DNA from: Cunninghamia lanceolata
Lineage: Eukaryota; Streptophyta; Pinopsida; Cupressales; Cupressaceae
NCBI GenBank assembly: GCA_027924645.1
Contig: BSBN01001363.1
Location: forward strand, 1,848,001-1,912,000
Direction of reading: 5' to 3'
DNA length: 64,000 nt
Each line of letters opens with the position of its first letter. Position 1 is the first letter of the stretch. The translations under genes and the position numbers were made by a program. Positions 1 through 10,010 of the stretch are shown piece by piece. The notes beneath the pieces were generated by a model, which did no database searches, was not told the DNA's origin, and saw only the letters and a list, made by a program, of their open reading frames with translations.

Positions 1-118
1 ATTATAGAATAATAGATTTATTTAATATAATAATAGAATGATAAAATAATAGATTTATACAATAATAGAATGTTAGAATTATAAAATGGTAGAATGAAAG
101 AATGATAGAGTAATAAGA
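1..118. repeat. Octamer minisatellite, left part of a unit split by solo LTR A
   Basis: AT-rich tandem DNA built from 8-bp words such as AGAATGAT, AGAATAAT, AGATTTAT and AGAATTAT. Its word order matches about 12672-12789, so it is the same part of the large array unit. It continues at 5620 after the LTR insertion. The last five bases (TAAGA, 114-118) are the left target-site duplication of the inserted LTR. Confidence 0.9.
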
Positions 119-1228
119 TGTAGTGCCCCTCAACTTGTCGTCTTTTGGACTGATGTTTGCTTAGTAGTACTAGACATTATGACAGTATTTTAGATCGTTT
201 GATGATGGATTTCTAGTTATTTTGCTATTTCAGTATGAACCTAATTATTATGATAACAGATGTTGATGTTGGATTATGTCATTTTATGCTTTACAATTTG
301 ATAAATGAACTGATGTTTTAGATGCTTTGATGTTATTCACTATATGGGATTGGAAGTTAGTTGATCATTTTATGTTGTAGACTAGTAATCTGATACCTTG
401 TTCAATATAGTTGATTGTTATTCATAAACATGAATGGAACAGTGTCGTATTACTCGTTCTCGAGTACCCTACCCCACTGCGATTTCCATTCACTATAAGA
501 CTGCATGTGATGTATATGTATATCTTGTTATGGTTAACCGTGCGTTGCTGCAGGATGCAGGTACTAGGCATCGACTCCACCTGATTACCAGGTCTGAGCG
601 TGCCTTCACCAATGGATTAGTTGGTTGGAGTTAACGTGAGGTCCCTAGTCAGTGTTCCTTGGTTGTCGTTCGATCATGTCTTGTTGTCAGGTAATACTGT
701 ACCTTGGAGTCTAATTAGTTCTGCAGGTGTCTAAGTGTGTATGGTAATGTTGTGCTTTAATTAGAATCATTATACGAAGGAGTATAAATGTTGTTAAATG
801 GGCATAATGTCGTTAGTTGTCGATTATCGTTATAAATAAATTATTATTTTATTAGAAGTGTTGTTGTTAAATAAAGTTGTAAGAAATTTGTATTGTTCGA
901 TATAATATTATTATAATAAATATTTAAATAAATAAATAGTTGTAATCATGTTGTAAATTGTGATTCACAACTTGATTAATAAAATAAATTAAAATATAGT
1001 TATAAATTATAGATTGTCGAAATAGTACTATTCTATTAATAACAATATATTGGGTTGGCTATAAAGAAATTAGATTTTATCTGAAATTATGTGCTTACAT
1101 TTAAAAAAATAATAATAAAATAAAATAAATAATATTTGGGGGATCTTTAAATTAAATAAAATATATATTTTTAAAGGAGAGATGCACGGGATCGCGTGCC
1201 AAGCCCTTGGTAGATGAGAGAGACTGTG

Positions 1229-1237
1229 TTATAAAAG
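1229..1237 (+). promoter_or_regulatory. LTR A TATA box
   Basis: TTATAAAAG lies about 1.1 kb into the LTR. It recurs at the equivalent place in all giant LTRs (26396, 29913, 39434). A conserved stretch (about 1185-1210, containing CGTGCC and CCTTGG) precedes it. This is the expected U3 core promoter, so transcription would start just downstream and the variable middle would be transcribed. Confidence 0.65.
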
Positions 1238-1249
1238 AGCGGTAGAGGC

Positions 1250-3190
1250 ATTAAGGATAGCATTACAGGTACACGAAGGGAAAAGAAGACTGGAATAAGC
1301 AGCTTGGATCTGCAATAATTGAAGCAGACCTGTTGAACTGACATCGTAGCCAAGTTCCTTGGAATACTTGCCTTCTTTCACTGTTCCTTTTCTCTGAATC
1401 TGAGCATGTTGATTGTTTGCTTCTTTGTCTGCAAATGAAATGGTTTTTGGTTAAATGGTTTTTCGCCGGGACTCTCTGTCTGATTCTGCAAATGTATATT
1501 TTCTATGGACGGTTGTTGATGTAAATCATTGGGTCTGTATTAAATAGAATTCCCTTACACCGTTCTTCAAACCCTAGTTTTATTCCTCGAAAGAGTGCAG
1601 GTATAAGAAGTAATAGTTTTAAGGCAGATGTTCCTACAGTAATCCTTCGCCATGTTATTTTCTTGTCTTCTGAGAATGTCTCTCCTCCGACCATGATAGG
1701 ACACTCTCCTCTGGCCTCTGCTCCCACTATTGGAGGAGGCGCTATTGGTATAGGTGTGTGAATGTTGTTAGGGAGGCGTCAGACCTCTGATACTGTTAAA
1801 TGCCTCAAAACTCTTCCTTCTTCAATATTGAAGTGTCCTTGGGTTCTGGTTACATTAGCTGCTCTCGTTCCATTGTAATCCTAGCCATTTTGGGCTGAGC
1901 ATTTATCCTATGGAGGTTAGTCATGTGGTTCGCACCTGTATTGCAAGTGCAATGCAGAAATACTTAGGCAAATCCCTCATATACTAGACGTGAGACTGGC
2001 GAGCAATGGTGTCAAACTTGAATATCGGGCTGCCTGAGTTTCTTTTTATCTTATTTTTTTCTTTAGGTGTTATTTACTAGCAGATTGATATTATCAAGCA
2101 TCGCTGCAAATTGTATACTGGGCGTGAGAGAGAGATCACTGCCGTAACCTTAGTATTCGCGTTGATTGAAAATTTCTGAAGCCTTGTCATTTCGCTTTTC
2201 CTCTGGTGTTGTGAGACGACATTCCATGTATAGTGTTTTTGTTGTGTTTGGTTTCATTTCTTTTGTGGACTGATATTATTAAGTAGTCTGTTGCCTTGCT
2301 ATCATTCGTTTTGAATGAAAGTCCGAATCCCTTTCTTCGCCATTTACTTAGTATTATACGGTGTTTCCGTTGACTAACCTATGCCATAGCTGGAGTTATT
2401 GAAACCCTTTCATTTTTGATTATTGAAGGTTCTTCTGTTTGGATACCAACTCTGCACTCGTCCCTTGTTTCCTAGCCGTATGGGCTAGGCGCATATCTGC
2501 CAGAGGGAGAATGGCCTGCAGACGGTTGGTATGTTGTTTTCTAAGGTCGAAAGGATGGATTACTAATCTCTTAGCCATTATGAAACCCCTAACTGCTCTC
2601 CATTATGGAGGAATATATTGGAGTTGAATATTGGGTGTTAAACCATGGTTTCCCCACTGCCAAATGAAGATCGTTATGCCCCAGGGAGGCCGCAGTTTTG
2701 GCTGACAGTTGGAGTTTTTTCTAATAGGGTTTGCAGGGGGTTGTTATGGTGTAATGCGAACATAATACATAGAATAGGGAGTTGACAGCCACTGTCTATA
2801 GGTTTTTTGATTTATGAGTTGGACATATAGTAAAGTGTTCTAATGCTTATCATTCTCAGACCCTGAGTTGTAGTGCAATTGCTTTCTGATAACTACAGCC
2901 TACCAGTGTGCAAATCCCCGTAGACAGTTGACTGGGGTATTATAATGGGTTCTATATATGTTCAAGTTTTGAGACGTTCATCCTTGTACTGATAGCAATG
3001 TATCTAGTGAACAAAGATCCATCGCTGCACCAGGAAATTCGTACTTGTATTGTGTAAACTGCCCAAGATCATCTCTAGAAACCATTGCTGTAACATAGCA
3101 TTTTTCCAGATTTGAGTTCAGTAGAACGGGGCTTGAAACATTCAGTACTGTATCCAGTGCAGTAAGGAGATCAACTCAGCAAAAAAAAAA
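1250..3190. other. Variable cargo region of LTR A, unidentified
   Basis: This stretch lies between the conserved 5' and 3' LTR modules and has no counterpart in the other LTRs here. It is less AT-rich than its surroundings. There are short open stretches on both strands (for example minus 1503-1727 and plus 2439-2627), but none matches a family I recognise. By analogy with the other two LTRs it may be captured host sequence; no gene identity is claimed. Confidence 0.4.
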
Positions 3191-5619
3191 TAGCGATAAT
3201 TGGTTAGTATTCTGAGATCATAGTTGCAAGTAAGATTAAACCATGTAACCTTCTGTCAGACCATTAAAATAAAGGGCACCTCTTTAGTATTTGAAATGTT
3301 AATCATACCTTTATGTTTGGAAATCTGCACAACTATAGAAGGAATCATTTTTGGCTTGGAAGTAAGAGGAATACTGTTAGAAGCCGTAAGTAGTCTTTGC
3401 AACAACTCCAGTTTGTCTTTTCCAGATTTTCACTGTCCTTTGGGTTTATTGCTTTTTGTTAGAGAGAGAAAACCGTTAAGTTGTTGCCATCAATTTATTA
3501 AATTTCCAAGTTGTTAGACGCTGCCAGAAGTTGGTGATACAATCAAACATCATTCATTTCAATGGTAAAACAGTCGACAACAATTTAACACCTCTGCAAA
3601 TTATGATTGCAAGACGATAGATTATATCAGTGGTAACAGATATAGCAAAACGTCTACATGAAAATTGGAACGCCATGGAAATAAACATAGTTTATGCATC
3701 TATCAAACGTGACGGTGTATGTATGCCCATTCCGATCTTTTGTTTAGACAGATTTAAATCATTTCGATTAAAACATTTCTGAGTCACCATTATGACGAAG
3801 ACATGTAATAAAACAATTATGCCCGTATTTGATGACTTTTCCTCGGTATGACTGTCGTGCAGTTATATGGTATTCTTGTTCATTTCACTTCTCGAAAGAG
3901 TAAATTTAGTTGGACAAGTTTGAAGGAAAGATTATAAAGATCGTATCGTTATGGAAGTGTCGAATTGAATGACATAATTATATTAAGTGGTTCTTTTATC
4001 AATTATTGTAAATAATTAGTTAATCAATTAATTTATCTTTTGAAGCAAAATAAAGATTAGTTAGAGATTTAGTTGCAAGGTATTAATTTAATTGTTGTAA
4101 TTTAATGTTGATTTTATTACAGAAGTTGTTTACATTAAGCTGAGAATGAATTGTAGTATTTCATCTCCTGAATCTGAATTGAATTGATTGAGTGTTGTAA
4201 TGAGTCGAATTGAGGTTGTACAAACTTGAATTCCAGAGGCTAAGTTGTCATTGTTGAGTATTTGCAACTTGTGTAATGTTGTTTTTGTAATTACGATGTA
4301 ATAACGAGTATGTGGATCAAACATAGTATGAAGTATGCTGAGATAATGTCAAGTTGTTTATGTGTATTGAAAGTAATATGTTCTGGTGGGAATATTAAAC
4401 CACTTGTGATCTTATTGTACCATTTTGCCGTATGGAGAGACCTAAAATCTGTAAAAGAATAAAGTATTGTAATGTTAAAAGTGTTGGATAACAATTGATG
4501 TTATGATTCTATTGGGATGCAAGAGGGTTTATGCCTTGCAGTGTATATATACATGTATTTTTATGAAGTCTTGTATAATGTTAAGGTTACTAGGTGTTAG
4601 GAAGGAGAGTGGCTTTCAACGTGGGGCCGGCGCCCAAAGTGGCAGTCAGGATAACCCGTTGGAAGTAGATTAATCAAGTGATAACCTAAAATTAACTAGG
4701 GGGGTTAAGGGTAGATTTCACATTAATAAGATTATTGGATTCCTCTCCCATGACCTGTAGTGCTTGTTTAGACTAAGGATGGGTAGAGAAGGCCTAGTCG
4801 GCATGATTGACTTCCTTGTCCTCATGAAAGGAAGGTCGATTCTGCATGTGTCACCCTATGGGGCCGGCGCCTAGTGAGAGGCTATCAGGATAACCCATGA
4901 TAGGATCATACGATGACACTCTCCCTACTACAACCTAGCATTCCTTGTTCGGTCTCTCCTCATTTGTTTGGTGTCGCCTCTGGAAGTTATGTTGTGTTGT
5001 ATTGTTATTGCCATGTGTTGTATTGGCGTTTGGTCGTCCTTTGTTCTTGTTTGTCTTTTGTCTACCTGACTGTCATTGTTTGGGACCTCATGTTAACTCC
5101 TAGCTCGGGCGGTGGACCTTAGGGTTCCACATGGTCAAGTGGAAGAGCTATTTTATCCATTGGTTACTCTTGTAAAGATCATATGCAGAAAGGATTTGTT
5201 CCAGTTGTACTTGTTCCAATGATGATGATGTAAGTGTATAACCTTGTACCAGATTTGTGTAACAGAACTTTCTTTATGTATGTAACTTTTGATGTAGACT
5301 AAAAGTGGCAATGTAATGATGTCTTGATGTACTTATATGAAAGCATTTTAGTTATGTATTTAATCATGCAGATTCTGTTATTTGATGATTTGCAATGAAT
5401 GTGAATAAGTTATTTATTTGAGCATGGATTTGGATCAGTTACTGATGTATATTAAATTATGTTAGTTGATTTGTTAAGTGATGCAGCCTTGGACCCTTAG
5501 AGAATATGTCGTATTTAGTTGTGTTAACGTTACTTAATCATTTGAAAAAAAGAATTTCCCTGTTTCATATAGCATAAGTGTGTATTCTTTAAGGTGTTCA
5601 AGGTGGGCGTTACATAAGA

Positions 5620-7697
5620 CTTTAGAATAATAGACAATGATAGAATAAAGGAATGACAGAATAATATATTTATAGAATAATATAATGGTAGAAATATAGA
5701 ATGATAGAAGGAAACAATGATAGAATAATAGAATTGAAGAATACTAGTATAACAAAATAATAGAATGAAAGAAAGGTAGAATAATAGAATGAAGGAACAA
5801 TAGAGTAATGGAATTGTAGAACAATAGTATGATATAATGATAAAAATGAAAGAATGATAGGATAATATAATTGCATAATAATATGATAATAGAATAAAAG
5901 AATGATAGAATGAAATATTGATAGAATAATAGATTTATAAAATAATAGAATGATATAATAGTAGAACAATACAATAAAGGAATGATATAATAAAGGAATG
6001 ATAGAATAATAGATTTATATAATAATAGAATGATAGATTTATAGAATTATAGACTGATAGAACAATAGATTTATAGAATAATAGAATGATAGAATTGTAG
6101 GGTGACGAATAATAAAACAAAAGAATTGTAGTTCATAATAGAATGATAGAATGAAACAATTATAGAATAAAAGATTTATAAAATAATATAATCTAGTAGA
6201 AATATAGAATGATAGAAGGAAACAATGACAGAATAATAGAATTGTAGAATACTAGTATAATAGAATGATAGAATGAAAGAATGGTAGAATAATAGATTTC
6301 TAGAATAATAGAATGATGGAATTATAGAATGGTAGAATGAAAGAACAATAGAGTAATGGAATTGTAGAATAATATTAGTATGGTATTATGATAAAAATGA
6401 AAGAATGATCAATAGAATAATAGAATTTCATAATAATATGATAATAGAATAAAAGAATGATAGAATGAAATATTGATAGAATAATAGATTTAGCAAATAA
6501 TAGAATGATAGAATATTAGAATAATAGAATTCTAGAGCAATGAATGAAGAATTTTAATAACATCCACGAGGCCGCAGCAGCCTATGGGACCCATCAGTCG
6601 CGCACATCCCCTTCAAATGGAACAGTAGCCACAAAATGTCCTCTAAGTTGCCTGAACTTCCTTCTTGAGATCTTCCCTTCTGTTGTGAAGTTTGATCACG
6701 AGGTTCACCGTACTACCCAGCCTTGTCTCTTCAAAGAATGGTAGAATGGTAGAATATTAGAATTTTAGAATAATAGAATTATAGAATGAAAGAATGATAG
6801 GATAATAGGTTCATAAAATAATAGAATGATAGAGTTATAGATTAATAGAATGAATAATGATAGAATAATAGAATTGTAGAATGATAGAATGAAACATTAA
6901 TAGAACAATAGCCTTATTGTATAATAGAATGATAGAATTATATAATTATAGAATGAAAGAATCATAGAATAATAGAATTGTTGAATAATATAATGATATA
7001 ATAATCTAGACTTAATGAATTACAAAATGATGGAACTATACAAAAATAGAATTTTAAAATAATACAATAATAGAATTATAGAATTATATAATTAAAGAAT
7101 GATAGAATAATAGATTTATACATTTATAGAATAATAGAACGATAAAATGATAGAATAATAGAATGATATAATTATTAACTGATAGAATGATAGAATGAAA
7201 GAACGATAGAACAATAGATTTATAAAATAATAGAATGATAGAATAATAGAACTATAGAATTGTAGAATAATAGATTTATTGAATGATGGACCGAAATAAT
7301 GATAGAATAAAATATTAATAGAATAATAGAATGATACAATCAAACAATGATAGAATAATAAAATTGAGGAATAATAAGATGATAGAATGAAATATTGATA
7401 GAAGAATAGATTTATGTAATAATAGAACAATAAAACTATAGAATGATAGAATAATTGAATAATAGATTTGTAGAATGATATGATAATAGAATGATAGAAT
7501 GAAAGAATGATAGAATAATAGATAAATAGAGAATAATAAATTTGTATAATAATAGAATTATAGAATGATAGAATGAAAGAATGATAGAATAATAGAATAA
7601 TAGAATAAGAGAGTTATAAAATGATAGAATAATAAATTTAGAGAATAATAGAATGATAGAATTATAGAATGATAGAATGAAAGAATGATAGAATAAT
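5620..7697. repeat. Octamer minisatellite, right part of the left-hand unit
   Basis: Resumes the 8-bp satellite after solo LTR A and runs to the LTR-like block at 7698, interrupted only by the non-satellite island at 6541-6741. It is colinear with about 12783-14858 and 57470-59471, including rare words such as AGGTTCAT. There are no host genes. The long open frames on the minus strand come from the repeat itself. Confidence 0.9.
6541..6741 (+). other. Non-satellite island in the octamer array (copy 1), 66-codon open frame
   Basis: About 200 bp of balanced base composition embedded in AT-rich satellite. It carries an ATG-started frame of 66 codons (6544-6744) beginning MKNFNNIHEA and ending in HFKEW-like residues. 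Copies at 13732-13934 and 58363-58563 keep the frame open despite several amino-acid changes. I recognise no family and cannot say which strand, if either, was coding. It is probably a captured fragment that became part of the unit before amplification. Confidence 0.5.
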
Positions 7698-8015
7698 TGT
7701 CGAACTACCAAAACTCATTATTTCAACCTGTGGTGATTTAATTCTACAACTACCATGATTACAAATGGTTCAACTCCCTCAACTAGAAGTATAAAAAGGA
7801 GGTTGGTGCTTTTTGTTTGAGGGTTGGGTTGGTTGGTGATTGTTGTAGAAGAGAGTATTGTCTCTAAGGATTATAGATTGATTTGAATTGTGTAATTTAT
7901 ATTCCTAATGTTGTTATATCGAATGTGAATCTATGATATCAATAAATTTACATCGATTTGTGTTGTTGTGTGAAAGTTGTTATTTTGGTTGCTAGATTCT
8001 GCTAGTTTAATAACA
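7698..8015 (+). mobile_element. Satellite-family LTR-like block, copy 1 (318 bp)
   Basis: Starts TGTCGAAC right after the satellite and ends in TTTAATAACA, giving TG...CA ends. It contains a TATA box (TATAAAAAG, 7790-7798) and a polyadenylation-type AATAAA (7941-7946) in the order expected for U3-R-U5. Downstream, TGATATCAAAGCCC (8040-8053) resembles the plant initiator-Met-tRNA primer site TGGTATCAGAGC. The gap of about 24 bp between LTR end and primer site is longer than usual, so the 3' boundary is uncertain. Other copies are at 14859, 20471 and 59472. Confidence 0.65.
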
Positions 8016-8107
8016 CCCCCAGATCTAGACTGCATTAAGTGATATCAAAGCCCAATTTGGGTTGCGTCAAAAAGAAGGAATCCTAAAGAATTTTGTTGTG
8101 GGTTCAA

Positions 8108-8793
8108 ATGAGAAATAGAAGACCTACAACTGCACAGAATTCGTGAGACATGGCACATAGAGGATGAGGGCAAAGAGGAACATGGCACATAGAGAATGAG
8201 GGTAAAGAGGAGCACTAAGAGTTAGTAATGTAGAAGTCATAGAGATGCTAGGAGGGATTACAGCAAGAATAGATGATATGGAAGCAACACAAAGAAGAGG
8301 AGTATATTTGGATGCCATTAGTGAGGATGAGAATGAAGAACCAGAAATTGAGACAGAAGATGCAGATAGAAATGAACTAGAAAGAAGATTTTTACAAGCA
8401 ATATCAAGAATCAATAGCAAACCCATATTGGATGCACCAAGTTATCATGGAAATCTAAATCTAGAAGAATTAATTGAATGGATTGCAGAGATGGATAAAT
8501 ATTTTGATTTTGAATCAATAGATGTTCTGAAAAGGGTGAAATTTGCTTGCATGAAATTGAAAGGAAATGTATCCTTATGGTGGGATCATGTGAAAATAGA
8601 AAGTCAAAGAAAGGATAAGGATAAAATCAAATTGTTGGATAGAATGGTCAAAAAATTGAAGGCTAAATTTCTACCAACGGACTATCAAATAAGTCTGTTC
8701 AAGAAACTAGAAAATTTGAAGCAAAAAGAAAAGAATGTGCATGAGGATGTACAAAAGAATTATATAGGTCGAATATCAATGTTGGACATGTAA
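8108..8793 (+). pseudogene. Decayed gypsy-like gag, unit 1
   Basis: Gag is the capsid precursor that packages retrotransposon RNA. The longest open part starts at 8245 (182 codons). It has an acidic segment (SEDENEEPE), then the typical retrotransposon-gag core with VSLWWDHV and KAKFLPTDYQ. The probable original ATG is 8108, but in-frame stops separate it from 8245. After the stop at 8793 the sequence jumps from the equivalent of about 15963 to 16347, so the arginine/glycine-rich and zinc-knuckle part present in the other units is deleted here. No protease, reverse transcriptase or integrase follows, so this copy is non-autonomous. Confidence 0.8.
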
Positions 8794-10010
8794 TTATGAT
8801 GCTGAGAAAGTGTCAAGGTATCTTAATGGTTTAGATTTTTAAAAAGTTGCTTTAGTAATAACTTGAAACTCATGTTTCCAATTTAGCTTAATAGTTGGTC
8901 ATTCGTCCTACCTTAGTTTTTGGAATCTTTTGGGAAAAAATAGGATTCTCAAGATATGATTGTAAAATTACCTAAAATGGCAAAATTTGACAATTGTCGA
9001 AATCTACCAAAAAAGGTAATTTTTTGTTTTTTTTATTTTTCTTGGATATAAGAGAGTTTTCTCTCATTGTAGCAGCAGAGTTGATGAATAGAAGTTTTTT
9101 GTGTTCCAGCTTCCAAATCTTTGGCTCTCATATGTTTAATGGCACAATTCTATTAAGTGTATGTTGTGTGCTGCATCAATTTCCAATGGTTGTTCGAGGT
9201 GTACGGGCCCCCTCAGCAGTCCCCTGAGGATTAGTCTCGCCTCCGCTCACCCCTCTTTTATTAGCCCCAACTCAGCAAAAAAATGTAAGCCCGAGGCAAG
9301 GCACGGAAGGCAACGTTGGGCGGAGTCGTAACGCTCCTGTCTCTCTCAGGGAGCAGGGCTAGGGGATACCTCTAGGTTAAAAAATATATATATATATATT
9401 TATTTTTTTTAAATTACTGCAAGTAGGTTGTTAAAATCACATATGACAGTAATTAGAAATTTTAAAAATATATATCAAAACACATCCAATTTTTTTAAAA
9501 ATTATATGGTGCACTAGAGGAAAGAGTCCTCTCCAAAAGGGTATAATTGGTTTTGTGAAAATGATAAAAAAAAATAATACAAAATTTGACGTGGAATGAA
9601 AACTATCAGATTCTGTAAAGTCTGACTTTAAAATGATATTACAAAGAAAATAAGCATTGAAAACTGATTTTTTTTCTCCATGCACTAGATATTGAACTCC
9701 TCTATTTGGGAAAAAAAAATTAGGGAAAAATAAGATTGTTTGCTCTTTCTTTGTGACATGCACTCAAAGTCACTTTTCTTGAAGTTTTCAGCAATTTAAA
9801 ATTTGCTCATAAATTTTTAAAAAAATGTCAAAGTAATTTTTTAATTTTTTAAAAAATTACAAGCATAAAATTAGTCAAGAGATCTACATTTCATTAGTTT
9901 ACATCATTTTGAACTTCAAAGCATAAATGCCAATTTTATGAGGTCAAATTTTAGAAATTTTTTTGTTGTTGGCCGATTCCTTTATAAAGTGTGACAGGTT
10001 TTTGCTTTTA
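8794..10010. other. Post-gag AT-rich segment with GC-rich SINE-like island, unit 1
   Basis: Non-coding. About 9180-9385 is GC-rich, contains GAGGATTAGTCTCGCC and GGGATACCTCTAGGTT, and is followed by a (TA)n run. Motifs of that kind are familiar from the 3' part of plant tRNA-derived SINEs, but I see no clear Pol III A/B boxes, so a SINE origin is only suggested. The rest is A/T-rich with homopolymer runs, and a minus-strand open frame (9437-9763) recurs in other units. It corresponds to where pol would be expected. Confidence 0.5.

Larger units (their letters stand above)
119..5614 (+). mobile_element. Solo giant LTR (LTR A), 5496 bp
   Basis: It begins TGTAGTGCCCCTCA and ends GGGCGTTACA, the same ends as the LTRs of the complete element at 25288-43655. 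It is flanked by a perfect 5-bp target duplication, TAAGA (114-118 and 5615-5619). The uninterrupted sequence can be seen at about 12775-12800. There is no primer site, gag or second LTR, so it is a solo LTR left by LTR-LTR recombination. The 5' module (119 to about 1250) ends with a TATA box. The 3' module (about 3890-5614) contains two GC-rich GGCCGGCGCC boxes at 4625 and 4862. The middle (about 1250-3890) differs from the other LTRs except for a 350-bp stretch near 3190-3560 that resembles 28300-28570. Confidence 0.88.

Noticed and set aside
434..634. Short plus-strand frame in the 5' LTR module (also near 25580 and 38650)
   Set aside because: It recurs only because the LTR recurs; start, frame and length differ between copies and no family is recognisable.
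4913..5122. Hydrophobic plus-strand frame in the 3' LTR module (also 34124-34312)
   Set aside because: Frame is not preserved in the LTRs of the complete element; it overlaps the GC-rich box region, which looks regulatory.
5670..7711. Many minus-strand open frames with F/Y/I/L/S-rich translations in the satellite (also 11896-14583, 19197-20484, 57159-59121)
   Set aside because: They are the stop-free reading of the octamer repeat; the 8-residue period follows from the DNA repeat and there is no other sign of coding.
8040..8053. LTR end placed directly before the primer-like site of the satellite family
   Set aside because: No CA terminus lies there; the block ending AACA at 8015 fits better, although the 24-bp gap is unusual, so the boundary is left as uncertain.
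8124..8426. Serine-rich minus-strand frame opposite gag (also 15265, 20874, 52459, 59968)
   Set aside because: It is the complement of the acidic gag segment and shares its stops; a shadow frame.
9437..9763. Minus-strand frame HGEKKSVFNAYFLCNIILKS repeated in several units (16923, 54224, 61578)
   Set aside because: It is shifted or broken in units 2 and 3, lies in homopolymer-rich DNA, and has no recognisable family.
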